This document shows positions 52,101-64,000 of a DNA stretch of 64,000 nucleotides, in pieces (the stretch's first letter is position 1; every line of letters starts with the position of its first letter). A program made the translations under genes and the position numbers. This DNA comes from Bugulina stolonifera (Eukaryota > Bryozoa > Gymnolaemata > Cheilostomatida > Bugulidae), in NCBI GenBank assembly GCA_935421135.1, contig OW285189.1, positions 12,483,072 to 12,547,071 of the forward strand. Reading direction: 5' to 3'. The notes under the pieces were generated by a model that saw only the letters and a list, made by a program, of their open reading frames with translations, did not search any database and was not told the origin of the DNA.

Positions 52101-55100
52101 GAACACAGAAGCTTGAGAGAGGTTACTATATATTACTGTTTTCAGGTTTTGCTCCAACTGAGCATAGCTTTGTTGTGGTACATCGACTTTATCTTGTGTT
52201 TGGTTTGCGCAGGAACTCGCATCAGTGCTTCCACCACGTGAATCTGTCACTCTAATTTGTTTAAATGTCACAAACTTTAGATTTTCATCCACTTTGTCTT
52301 TATTGACAGGTAAGGTTATGCTGCTTGACTTGGGGCTTGAGGACAATATTTCTATTACTGCTTGCTGCACTAAAACAACAGAAGTACAACATAATATGAA
52401 GTCTATGAATATGTTCAGAGAGACGGATCATATAACTATACTGTACATTTCACAAACCAACCTTTTATCTGTCGCTCCAGTTGATCAACGGTCTCCTTGC
52501 CATTCTCAAATTTACTGAGAAGCTGTGGAGTCAATGTCGTGTTTACAATATGCACAGATTTGCTGCTGAGAAGCCTCCAGTGTAGAGTTACTCTCACAAT
52601 TTCGCTATCAATCTCATCACACTGCATAGCCCCAACCCTACGAGTAAAATATAACAAGTCAATTTTACATACATAATAGTATGTGAATTTCAATTTCATA
52701 CGAAACAAATAGTAGTTAACAAGGCAAAATGGTAAAATGTACATGTCTGACACACCCCTGTAATAAAATGTGATGTATTTCACTTGAGTTCCTGTTGAAT
52801 AGCTCATACAAGCTTTGACCTAAAAGGCCCTTAAACAAGATGACTAAACACATAACAGGAAGAGAACATATAGGAAACCGAGTTACCTGACATTGCTACG
52901 TGAGTGCATATGATTAATACACATGCAGGTGTTGCTAACAGGACAGCTATCCCAGAACTGGGCATCAGTCTTGTCGCCTACTCTAGGGGAACTGCTGGTA
53001 TCCAGCATTACTATCATTCTCTGGGTATTACCAGCGTCCTTAAACATCTTTACACCCATCTTCTTGTTAATTTTCAGATCTAAAAAGAAATTTGGAGAAA
53101 GATAAATGCAACAGTAATTCCAAGTCATTTCGTTTTCATTTGCTTTAGATTCGAATAATTATTACAATGTAACCGCGCATCATTGTAATATCAATGGACT
53201 TTACCTTGTGAAATAGATTCAATCAGTGCCCCTTCTTCGATCTTGTGAAAGTGAAAAGGTCTAGACAATGGGTCAAGTTCGGCCCATCTATTGCCTAGTG
53301 TAGCTAACTCAGCCTAGAAAAAATACACTATTTGGAGTAACAGACCAGAAAAGCTGTAGTACATGATCTGGCTTCAATTTAACTATTTTACAAAAACTGC
53401 TATTTTATACCAAGTATATGCTGAAAAATTGATTGATGATGCCAGCTAGCTTGTGAATTTAATCTTGATGCTTATAGATAGACAACATTTAGTAACCATG
53501 CATTTATATTTATATGGTTTCCCAACTTCAAGTGTAACTTTCTCACTATGGCCTTTTATAATATCCAGAAATAGTATTCTGAACATAACTATTTTACTAA
53601 TTTGTCCTAGCTCTTAGATCTGAATAGCATCTTATATAGGGAGCTTTTCCATCTGGTGACGTTAATAAATCAAAATGTCAAAAAAGGTGATTCAGGTTGG
53701 TTTTTACATGAGAGATCACATATACAAACCTTTTCTTGTTTATCGCTGTCAATAGCTTTTAAACCGGACTTCAACTCTGGAGATTTTTGCAAACTCTTAG
53801 CAAGAGGAAAGGAACCAGTGACAGAACTGGGAATTGAGGGGCCATGGTTGATAAACGCTGCCAGCATATCACTGTTGAACACAGCATCATTGTTGCTATC
53901 ATGTGTGTTATCCTCATCAACTTCCTTTGACTCTGGCCCATGTGCATCACTTGAGTCGGCACTAACCTGTACCATTGGTACTGTAAAAGTTTCATGATTT
54001 ATAGTGTACATATACAATGCATAATAAAATGAAAAACACCTAAAAACCAGTTATTAACAGGAATGACTGCTAACACTACTGTTACAGGAGTGTGAAGTAG
54101 GAGAACCATTAACAATTAATAATTGATATTGATAATCAAATATGGTAGCTTTACCTTTCTTATCCGATGAGTTGGACAATGGTGAAGCACTGACTTGGAT
54201 AGGATCATGCGTACTCTTTGAACTGGAACTAACATCACTTTCATAAGCGAGGGGTGCTGTAGCACCCGAAGCAGGGGGATGAGGTACCTGTTTAGCAGCA
54301 TTTTGTACCTGATCAAATATGACACAGAGGTCGATTTTGCCAGATAGTGCAGGTACCTTCTTTTGGGTAGCTTCCTTAGAAATGCAGAATTCTTTATCCT
54401 TGGTGATGCACTCATCAGCATTCTCTTCATAACGCAATGCTGATTGTGTTGGAGTTGTGCTAACAATGCCTTCCATCTTAACAAGGCCCTTTGTTGAATT
54501 CCTAACTAATTGTGAAGATACTTCCAACAATGGTTGATCATCGTTCCCTGTCTTACCGCCTGTGCTGGAAGTAAGAGGCTTTACATGCTGCCTTGATGGG
54601 GACTCTGTATGGTCAGGAGGTTGTGGAGCAGTGACGGACATATTGCCAGGCAGCCAGTCCAACCTCCCAGTGAGGGCTTCGTGAGACAAGCGTGAGGAGT
54701 CAACATCAGGAGTTTCTGCTGAATGTTGTACAGTAACATAAGTTGCAATACATATGGATTGAAGTAAACCTCGGCAACGTATAATTTTAACTAGGTTTCA
54801 AAATGTGACTATACTCTTCTTATTCATCTTTAATTATGTAATGGCTGAGGTATGTATGATACATTGAGAGAGACCTGTATTGTAACGTATGTACAATTAT
54901 AATACTGGCTAATAACTCAAAATAGCTGCACATGCATAATATATAAAAAGTGGGATATATTAAAAAAACTTCAAGTTGATACCAAAACGGTTCAAGTCGT
55001 TTCGACCCAACAACACCCATTCATAGTTGCCCTCTAACGAATTGTTGCAACATTTGAAAGTTGACTCAACAACATTAAATTATTAATAATATTTAAATTA

Positions 55101-58100
55101 ACCACACAGCGTTCTGATTTACTGAGAGTTATGTTCCAGCGTTCACTGCCTAATTGTGAATGAAGCAGCTTTACCACACGAATTAGGGATTATAGAGGTA
55201 AAGGTCATTCGGATTTAAATTCTCAAAATTGAATCAGCACGCAATTTTTGAATTAATTATTCCATTACCCATTTTTTGCAATTAGCCCTTGTTCTTAGAG
55301 CTCCCAAAGTGCCTAAGAAAACACAGAACAATAAATTAAAACTGATACATTTTAACAAATAATCTTCATAGCTGACGTAATATGCATGTAAAACATACCC
55401 GAAATTTTATCCTTCAGTATGTTGCCGGTCTGGGTTTGGCTGCTGATTATTAATGCCTGATCATCGCAAAATACTGAAGTACCATACTTGTTGTTTGACC
55501 CTTTGCTGCCGTTTGACTCACCGTCGATAGGACGACTAGGGCTGTACATTTCATCAGCAGAAGTCAATGTTTTAGTTGTGGAGACATGAGCAATAATTTC
55601 ATTTGATGTCTGATTAGAGCTGATGTCCGGAATAACAGGGCTGTTTGGATAACTACTGGTAGGACAGCTACTGGTAGGGCGGCTAGGGCTGTACAACTCT
55701 TGACTGACAATGTTGAATGCCTGATTAGAAACATCATTGAGCTTTTGGTTAGTTGTAGGAGCTAGTATCCGACCTTTTGACAGATTATTTGTTGAGTAAC
55801 TCGGACTGCTGATCTCAGCCTGTAGCAAAATGCTCTGATCAGAATTCCTAAGACTTTCCACACAGCCAGAATCCTGGACCGGAATGCTTTCTGTGTCAGT
55901 TGGTTGCTGGAGATTCTGAATGGGAGTAGAGCAACTATCAACTATAGGTTGATGTTTCTTCTCCACACTCAATGAGAATGCTGCAATCTGGAATTCCATA
56001 GCATCATTGATTTCTTCGGGTACCTGCTTGTGCAGTTCAGAGGCTGAGTCTTTTGGTATGTTAAAGCTACCAAGATTTCTCATGGTCGATTCATTGCGTA
56101 TGTCTGCTCCCTTAGTAGAGGGACCGCTAGCTGGGTCGGACATATCCAGAGATTCATGTGGAATGTCGCGGGAAAATCCACCTAACAAAATCAACAGCAC
56201 TAATGAGCCCTAGGCCCATCACATACAAAGTAAAAAATTTAACAAGCAAACGCATTAGCGTAGCATTTGAGCAAATCTATAAAATGCCAATATTACTGAA
56301 TCGAACAAACCTTTGGTACATAATGTGGCGCCTTCTGCCTCATTGCTTAGCTGTATATTATTTCGGCATTCATCCTCACCAGCAGACGCCGATACATCAT
56401 TTATGGAGACATTAGCAACTGGTTCACTGGATAATTGGTTAGAACTGACTCCTGGGTTACCAGGGCTGTTTGAACCACTGCTAGCAGGATGACTAGGGTC
56501 ATACAGTTCTTGGGCATCAACCACTGGTGTCACACAAGCATGAGTACTTTCATGCTTAGTAGGCGCATTGGTGCTACTTGTGGTAAGGGCAGCACCTTTA
56601 CATCCAGATTTGATTTGAGGAGAGGGGGTGGGAAACGAAGCAGTATTCAGCATAGCACTAGTTGATAAGTCTGTGGTTTCAGATTCTTGGTCTCTGTTCA
56701 TTTGTTCATACTTGGTTTGCAGCAAACTTGAGGATGAACGTCGCTCTACAAAATAATGGATTTGATGATTGAACAAACCTTGGCTACTCAAGAGAAACCT
56801 ACACAAGTTATGTCACAACCGCAAACACACCTTAATTTTAAGCACGCTCAAACGATTTTTCTGGAAAAGCAAACCATACCAGATTTAATTTAATATTAAC
56901 TCTGGTTTGCAAAACATGGTTTATACAACATACAGTACTTATAGACTGGCAAAATATATTAAAATAACTTACGGGCCACAGGGCTGTTTGTTAGAGACTC
57001 GTCACTAGATATATCCTCGTAGATGCACATCTTCAACGAACGAACAGGAGTTTGCTGAGCACTACCATTTACAGCTTCAGCGGGTGGACTGTACAACGAC
57101 AAAAAGTTTGAGTTTGCGTCACTATTCGGGGTTGAGGACAATGATCCAGATTTGGTCTGAGATGCTACACAAGATGTTGGAGTCGAGGGAGTGGAGCTGC
57201 CAGCAACCTGTGGCGATGCTGGTTTGGTAACTGGGGGTTTGCAAACAGGTTGTACTATACTGCCCCAAGGCTGTAGAACTGTGGCTTCTGTTTGCCTAAC
57301 TGAAGAAGCAGCTCGATGCTCATAAACTGCTCCAGACCTAGACAGTGTTGTGTGCTTAGCCTTCTTGACCAGTGTAGGCAGCACATGAACAGAATTCTTT
57401 GCCAGATCAAAAGATACAATTCGCTTCCTCTTTATTGGTGGTTCTGCACAAGATACTTTCGCTGAGAGCTTGGTCTTGTGAGACAATTCTACCATGTGAA
57501 AAGAGACCCATGTAATAAGTAACAAGCGATAGTGTTTTTCAACAACTGTACATCTGAATTTCATTTTTGATTAGTACGGAGAATGAGCATGCCTGTTTGT
57601 ATCACCAAGATCGGGAAACAGCACTTTATGTAATGCATCACGTGCTTTCCAAATTAATTTACGCATTGGGCAAGGAATCTATAACTGTAATACTTCACTT
57701 AGAACTCTAATCAGAGGACCGTTCAGCAGTGTTATTTTGAGAAGACTGGTCAAATTCAACATTAAAATCTCATGCAGTTTATATATGAAATATATATATA
57801 AATGTATGAAGTAATTCAAATTTCAGATGGAAGTAGAGACTTCAATTGCCTGTGACAGAAAAATACTTACTTGGTATCTTGAACGCAGCTAAAGCACCAT
57901 TATCTGTGTGGAAACACGGCTTTGCTTTAAAAACAAAAATCATTTTATTATTAAAATACATAAGATCACCGTGAGAAGATAATGGCCCGTGGCAACAATT
58001 TAATCGTAACGAAGCATTAGTTGATTACCAACAGAACTTTGCAACACTAATCTTATATTTAACAACTTTTCATTTAGTAGACGTTTAATCAAAATAAACT

Positions 58101-61100
58101 TTGTATGAACCTCTAATAATTGAAACCAACACAAAACTAATAGTTACACACACAATGTACATGTACTCTAGATGAGTGACAAGCCACCTCTTTAATTAAA
58201 GGGGATACTGACAGGTTATTTTTTCACCACTTGGACAAGTTTTTTATAATCATTTAGAATTGCGTAAGCTTTGCTGACCGAATCTTGTACCTCTGTTGGC
58301 TATACTAGAACAAAGTGTACATTTTTAACTAATAATACTCGAATATTACCCAAATGATACTCAAAAATTAGCAAATTCGCTGACTCTGACCTAGTGTAGC
58401 CAGATAAGTTGAGGCTTAGGCCACAAACGCTTATGCAATCCTGACACAGGAAACTGATCCGAATGTTGAAAGTAAAAAATAACTGCCATTATCACTGTTG
58501 AACGCTGTTTGTAATTTGAAATGTAGATTGCATATTAAAATAAATCAAATGCATTCACTACACCACTAAATAATTAGAGTACACCAACCTGGTGAGTAAT
58601 CAGAGTAGCAGACTGATGTCGCTTTGGAGGGCTTAACTCTTTTTGGTTTGCGGTGCGGTTTGAAAGAACTCAGTGAGCTTCTTACGCTAGCGAAGATATC
58701 CACCTCATCTGTTAAGCTTCCAGATAACTTGGGTATTTCTTCTCGAGATGACGATGCACAATTTTCTGCCTTTGATTTGGAAATCCTGCTTTTTCTTTTC
58801 CCAAGCTTCAACTTTTCCTTCAGCTTCGTACTAAATTTACGTTTCTCTTTTCTTTCACTACTATTTCCTGTTTCTTTGAGGTATTTTTTCTCTCGAGACA
58901 AAACTTTTTTCTCACTATGACTATGCTCGGAGTGTTTCCTCTTGTGTTTACCAGATTTCTTCTTAACCTGCATTTCTCCATCGGCAGATTGATGTTTAAC
59001 AGACTTTTCAATAGAAGAGTTCGAAGATTTTATAACCTTTGGTGAAAGGCTTCCAGAAGATTTACAGTTATACTCAGAAAGAAACACATCATCATCTAGG
59101 ACTGCATTATCATAATCAGTATCGTCTACACTGTTGGAACTTAGTGATTTTTCTATAGGAGATTGAACACTAGCCTTTACATTCACACCGCTTTCCATAT
59201 CAGTTATTTCCGATTGAAAGATTTGACTTCCATCACAGTCTCCAATTCTAACAGTGGAGCTCATTGGCAGATTTTCTGACGCGACCTGAAGACGTGGGGT
59301 CTCAGCAACATCTATGTTTTTACCACCAACAGCAAACAAACATTTATTATCTGATACATAACTAACTTTCTGTACATGCTTCACCACCACAAACCTGGAT
59401 TTTTCACACGGCTTATTAGCCTCCTTAGCTTTTTTACCAGTCTTCTTTTTAACAAGATGTCTAGCCGAAAAAGAGCATTTGGTGGTGGGAGTTAAAGGAG
59501 TGTTTACATTGCTGGTGTGTGCATCAAGTGGATAAGAGCTAGCATCATCTGAAACTTGAATATTGCTGCCACTGGAAGATTGAGACAATCTTATTCCTAT
59601 AAGAGAGGTTCTGGCATGTGTAGTAGTAGTGCTGGTACATGCTGATTCAGAGTTCAGGTTCATCCTTTTCTTTGCATTGATTAAAGCTGAAAATAGAAAT
59701 TTATAAAGCTGAGGCAAGATATGTTAGGAAAACATTTGATATTAAAATATTGTCAGCAGTAAATGAATGACATAGTAAAGAAAAATGTACCACTAGTAGT
59801 ACTTCTTTCGGTAATTTTATAAAAATCACAGAGGAAATCACAAGCTTATTTTTGCAAATTTGTGCAAAAAAAACATTATGTAGCACATAATTCGATAGGA
59901 GAGTATATGCTTGTCGGTAATGATCACAATAGCATAATCACTTGTTGGCTTACACTTCTTGCTTAGCTTAGCCCTCAGAGCATCAGCCATCTTCGCACCA
60001 AAAGACCGCCTTGACGTGACTTCACTATTGAAACTTGAAGAGTTCCTCCGCTGCTGCATGTCATGCTTCTGAACATCTTGATCTGGTAACATATCATTTG
60101 GCAACACACACACTTGGGTATTAATTGGACCATCTCTTCTGTCACAGATTACCATTTGCTCTCCGTCTCCTGTGGAGATAAATGAAACACGGCCAGCTAC
60201 TACAATGTCGGTTGGTAATCGTTCCAATCGAACAACTAATGTACGCTGACCACTGCCAAAAATCTCAGAATTGACAGCCATTCTAGTCTCAGTGTCTGCA
60301 GTTGTAGCAGTCTTATTGTCTGTCATTGTTGCAGTTTCAGGGATTGCTGGCATCATAGCATCACCTGAAGTTAGCACCAGTTCGGTGTTTATAGCTGTGT
60401 CATTATCTGCTTTGGTAGTAGTTTCAACGTTAGTAGTAATAACAGTTTCAGTGTCTGTAGTTGTGGCAGCAATAGTGTGGGCATCAGTTAAAGTGATTGC
60501 ACCAGTTGGTACTAACACTGTTTCAGATAACGTATCAACATGTGCCATTGTTTCGTCAGACAAATCAGAAACTGTCGTGATTGTAGAGAGAGAACTCAAA
60601 ACTGGCACTCTTCCTTCAACATTAGGGACAACAGTTGAATTTATGGTGGATGGCAATAGAGTTGGTATTGCTTTCACAGTCATGACATCTACAATACAAG
60701 TAGCAGTAGGGGCTCTGAACACACATGGACCCACAGCCATAGCAGATGCTGATGTCAGATTTGTAACGGTCGACACGGGTGGTATCTCAATATTAGTGCA
60801 AGTTGGACCCACAGCCATAGCAGATGCTGATGTCAGATTTGTAACGGTCGACACGGGTGGTATCTCAATATTAGTGCAAGTTGGAGCTCTCATCACACAC
60901 GGATCCACTGCTTTAGCGTATGCAGCAATCGAGTCTGAATTGGGTGATACTACAACTGACATTGTGCTAGTACACATGATATCTACACTACCAGTGGAAG
61001 CTGGGGTCTCTACTGCACATGACGTAACGGCACCATCTGAATTGGTGTGTGATAGTGGAATCGGTGTTGTTAAAGTACACAGAGCATCTGCAGTATTAGT

Positions 61101-62569
61101 GTAAGTTTGAGGTCTTACCACCATAGCAGATGCGAAAGGTGAATTTACATTGTATGGTGTTAAGTTTGATATTGTTTCTGCATGGAAGGTGTCTGTGATA
61201 CTTGTGCAGGCTGAAACTCCAATAGCACCAGTAGATGCAACAGCCATATTCATGACATGTGATACGGCTGGTGTTGTTTTTGTATGCACAATGTCTATAA
61301 CACTAGCGCATGTTGGCGCTCCAGCCACATTTGTGGAATGTGACGGCACGGTTAGTGTGTCCATACACAGAGCGTCTAAGATACTATTGTATGAGGGTGT
61401 TCTTGGTTGAACTATAGCTGATGCATACATTGGACCACTGATGGTAACTGGTTGCACGATTCTATCATTCACAGAATGTAGATGATTGCATTTCAGCAGC
61501 TCATGAAGCGTTGTGAAGCAATCCGCCTGCTTCAGATTCCTGGATCCGCCTAACAACGGATCATTATCACTAGAAGATTCTTGTACTCCCACAGAGAGTG
61601 GCATAGCTGAATGAAATTTCGAAGTTGAAGTCAGAAAGTTTAGTTTTCTTGAGTTGCCTTTAGTAAAACAGAAAATAAAAAAATCAAAATAACTTGAAGT
61701 ACGTAGTAAGTACTTGGTAAACAGAAGTGAGTGGTGCCAAGTGTTGGTGTCTATCACTCGTTTGCCCCTCTATTAAAGGCCTCATCATAAAAACATGTGA
61801 ACCGTCATCGGTAAACCAGGAATTTACTATTGATACACTTTTAATAGAGAGTAATACTACATAGATATTACAGCCATCATCACGCTTGACAAAACTAAAA
61901 TAGCAAAACTGAAGAGCTCATTGAGACTTACTAGTTTTAGATTTTTTACCAATCCACTGATCATCTTCAAACCTGATCATTGGCTCTAGCAGGTTGAGTT
62001 GTCCATTTCCTTCACTCAACTCTGTAATATCCATTACAAGATGACATAAACTTGAAGTATCAACAACAAAATAAGATATATCTAGAATACTAAAACCACT
62101 ACAGCTGTGCCAGTGGTATTGTTGAACCCAAGGCCTCAGTAGCCGAGACCATCTTTCTACTTGGTTTTAACAGTGTGGGTGTGCTCCTGCTGTGAAAGTC
62201 TATCAGGAATTAAAACAAACAATAGAATATGTTCACCGCCATCAGTATTTAGGATTATATACAAAATAATATTGATACCAAGGTTTGATTTAAAAACTTA
62301 AAAGTTCGAGGTGGTGAAACAATTATCTTGTAAACAGGGATAGGCCTATCTTCAGCCAAAATTTACCATTTTTCTCAAGTTCCACTTTATGAGCTGCAAA
62401 TTTAAACTATTTATAAGTTACAGATTTTATAAGGCAAGTCAGAAGAACATGATAGAATACTTACCACCAGTGTTCCATGATAACGGTTTACCCAGATCTA
62501 CCAAATCAATATCGCCAAGAGGGTCTTTCGATGGTGACAGAAACTCATATCTCTTACAATGAGGGTTAC
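49112..62569 (-). CDS. Large Ser/Thr-rich, nuclear-looking protein of unknown family (17 exons, 5' end not found)
   Basis: Minus-strand exons: 62569-62465, 62021-61932, 61657-59954, 59686-58589, 57924-57871, 57488-56973, 56745-56311, 56181-55399, 54718-54155, 53980-53730, 53313-53205, 53079-52887, 52637-52462, 52369-51189, 50385-50300, 50155-49947 and a tentative last exon 49128-49112. All phases join without a stop, giving about 2523 aa. The first exon opens in mid-codon, so the start lies upstream. The N-terminus is compact (FLSPSKDPLGDIDLVDLGKP). Then comes a long Thr/Ala/Val-rich low-complexity region with a 78-bp tandem duplication, a Lys/Ser-rich basic block with nuclear-signal-like clusters, and four copies of a (L/M)Y(S/D)P motif. 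About residues 1868-2026 look folded (RWAELDPLSRPFHFHKIEEG, then a Cys/His patch, then LHWRLLSS). A Ser-rich tail and a basic C-terminal helix (YRERARADAKKYQLEKDKTK) follow. Probably a nuclear or chromatin protein; that is inference. The last exon (VILSY-stop) is weak. Confidence 0.68.
49328..49472. repeat. TACCTCTAGATGGATAG tandem repeat
   Basis: About eight copies alternating between TACCTCTAGATGGATAGCG and a shorter CACCTCTAGATGGATAG. It lies in the last intron of the large minus-strand gene, if the tentative terminal exon is right, otherwise in its 3' flank. Confidence 0.92.
50556..50700. repeat. Imperfect inverted repeat, possible MITE
   Basis: GAAGACAACTCCAACTAACATTAGA at the left is mirrored by TCTAACGTTAG..TTGTAGTTGTCGTCTTT at the right. 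It is intronic in the large minus-strand gene. Confidence 0.5.
60727..60882. repeat. 78-bp perfect tandem duplication within coding exon
   Basis: 60727-60804 and 60805-60882 are identical by eye. The unit is 26 codons, so the frame is kept; each unit encodes GPTCTNIEIPPVSTVTNLTS plus six more residues of the Thr/Val/Ser-rich region of the large minus-strand gene. Identity at silent sites suggests a recent event or polymorphism. Confidence 0.95.
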
Positions 62570-63281
62570 CTACAATACGCAATAATACAATCATGCAGTT
62601 TTACGTAATGCCACAATTGTGTTATATAGACTGATATTGCCTATTGTTGAATACTTCTACATGTATATATATTACTCAACGACTTTTTCAATACAATCCC
62701 TTCAATGATAACTGTGTGTCACCAGTTTTTGTTAATTTGGAGTTGTCTTGTGTCCAACTAGGAGTGAACGATTCCAAAGGGCTTACAAAGATTTTTCAAG
62801 TTTTTGTAAGCGTTTCAAGAGTAAGACAACTTCATATCGGAGGCAAATTTTACCCGAGCAGGTGGGTAGCTTTTGGACAGTTGTTGATGATATTATATTG
62901 ATGCCATAATCATATTACATACACATTGCCATTCAGGTAAAATTGAGAACGAAGGGGTGACAACTTCCAACAGAGAATGGTATACAGTTGGTTCTCACTA
63001 TCATGTAATCTACCAAGAGGAAATTTTTATGACAGCATTATATCAATATGTTGATGTGTTAACACTAAAACCAAGGGCCAATGAAGCTTGTTCACAGCCT
63101 ATATAATGATAACAATTCATATAAACTTCATATTATCATAAAACAAACAACAATCGCAGGTAACCGAAGATAAGCTTCACAGAATTATTTATGATGCTGA
63201 CAGCAAATAAACTGTCAACAAAACACTTCTCAGCTGTCTCAAGTAACAGTCAACATTCACCATTTCTACTCGGACAGCAGC
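62570..63281. promoter_or_regulatory. Divergent 5' region, large minus gene / GPCR
   Basis: This interval lies between the first visible exon of the large minus-strand gene and the start codon of the receptor. It should contain the missing first exon(s) and promoter of the former and the promoter of the latter. A signal-like donor (CTCGG|GTAAAATT) is visible on the minus strand near 62857, but no open frame with an ATG joins it convincingly. Confidence 0.4.
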
Positions 63282-64000
63282 ATGGATGCTAGCACGACTA
63301 TAGTGCATTCTGATACTACCAATCTCCTCGGAAAGGTAAGTCATTGCTGCACTGCTTTAATTCTTAATTGGCAATATCACTGTAACAACTACAAGTCATC
63401 AATGCAGACATTCAAAAATTAAATTGTATAAAAAACACCATGATCTAAATGGAGTTGCTGAGTAAACAATAGTCTGTGCTGCTGCTGCACATAATACCTG
63501 TATATACTGCCATTTATGAGAGTTATTACTTATCCAGGTTGGCTCCATGTTTATATTACTGATTATTTTGTGTGGATTATTGGGAAACCTCACAGTTCTG
63601 GTGACCATATGCAGAGAGGAGAAGTTAAGACAACTCCAACATTATGTTCTAGTAGCCAGTTTAGCTGCATCTGATTGCGCATTTAACACTCTTATAATGC
63701 CATTCTATATAGAGACATGGTGGCACAACTCCCAGTCACATTCATCAGCCTCCTGCTACTACTACAATTACTTGGGAACCGTTCTGCTGCAACTTTCCGG
63801 ATATCTCATCGTATATATAGCTTTCAACCGATACCTGCTGGTTGCCCACACTAAATTATACAAACGTTTCGAGAACATCAAAGTTTCTATTGCAGAAATA
63901 ACAATCGCTATTTTACTGGCATTCATTATGGTAGCACCATCACTAGACAACGTGGAGGATAAGATCTTATATCAATCACAGCTTGGAAGATGTAATTTCA
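63282..64000 (+). CDS. Rhodopsin-family G-protein-coupled receptor, N-terminal part
   Basis: Exon 1 is 63282-63335 (18 codons, donor GTAAGTC). Exon 2 starts at 63538 and runs past the right edge. About 172 residues are visible, covering four membrane spans. TM1 is FILLIILCGLLGNLTVLVTI with the class A GN signature. TM2 contains LAASDCAFNTLIMP, with the conserved LAxxD. A Cys precedes TM3 (SASCYYYNYLG), positioned for the usual disulfide. TM3 ends in FNRYLLVA, where family members have (D/E)RY, so the acidic residue is replaced by Asn. TM4 follows (AILLAFIMVAPSLDN). The short N-terminus has no signal peptide. Such receptors signal through heterotrimeric G proteins at the plasma membrane. The ligand cannot be inferred; subfamily is open. 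Confidence 0.85.

Noticed and set aside
60271..61104. 277-codon plus-strand frame
   Set aside because: Antisense shadow of the Thr/Val/Ala-rich exon of the large minus-strand gene; valine-rich repetitive product, no splice structure of its own.

Overview
The window is nuclear DNA of an invertebrate animal. It is AT-rich and intron-dense, with GT..AG introns from about 100 bp to 5 kb. The genes are clearly metazoan: p190RhoGAP, a cilia protein, a V-ATPase e subunit, a properdin-like protein and a rhodopsin-type receptor. Nothing identifies the species. The compact genes, high exon number and very frequent TACATGTA palindromes would suit an early-branching animal such as a sponge, but that is weak inference. 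No rRNA, tRNA or CRISPR was seen.

Layout, left to right. (1) 1-1328, minus: the 5' part of a small secreted protein with a lipocalin-like GTW motif, running off the left edge. (2) 1329-7778: no convincing gene. It holds a 1.47-kb hAT-like inverted-repeat element with an 8-bp target duplication and a GC-rich tandem duplication. (3) 7779-24989, plus: a complete 26-exon p190RhoGAP (ARHGAP35/ARHGAP5 type), 1535 aa. (4) 26311-28179, plus: mitochondrial ribosomal protein mS26, convergent with (5) 28496-33225, minus: CFAP206, a ciliary axoneme protein. (6) 33961-40203, plus: V-ATPase subunit e, head-to-head with CFAP206. Its 5.3-kb first intron holds a TTAA-flanked 3.8-kb inverted-repeat element with a smaller palindromic element nested inside, plus an orphan coding-like stretch. 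(7) 41627-48312, plus: a 9-exon secreted protein with the full properdin layout (N-terminal cysteine domain plus six thrombospondin type-1 repeats, 479 aa). (8) 49112-62569, minus: at least 17 exons encoding an unrecognised nuclear-looking protein of at least 2500 aa, Ser/Thr-rich, with repeated Y-(S/D)-P motifs and a conserved-looking C-terminal part. (9) 63282-64000, plus: the start of a rhodopsin-family GPCR, head-to-head with gene 8 and cut by the right edge.

These are independent eukaryotic genes, not an operon. Gene models come from reading splice sites by eye. For genes 3-7 the summed coding length is an exact multiple of three and close to the human family length, which supports the models strongly. 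The most notable items are the apparently full-length properdin homologue, the nested transposons with readable target sites, the conserved pair of regulatory tyrosines in p190RhoGAP, and the large orphan gene.
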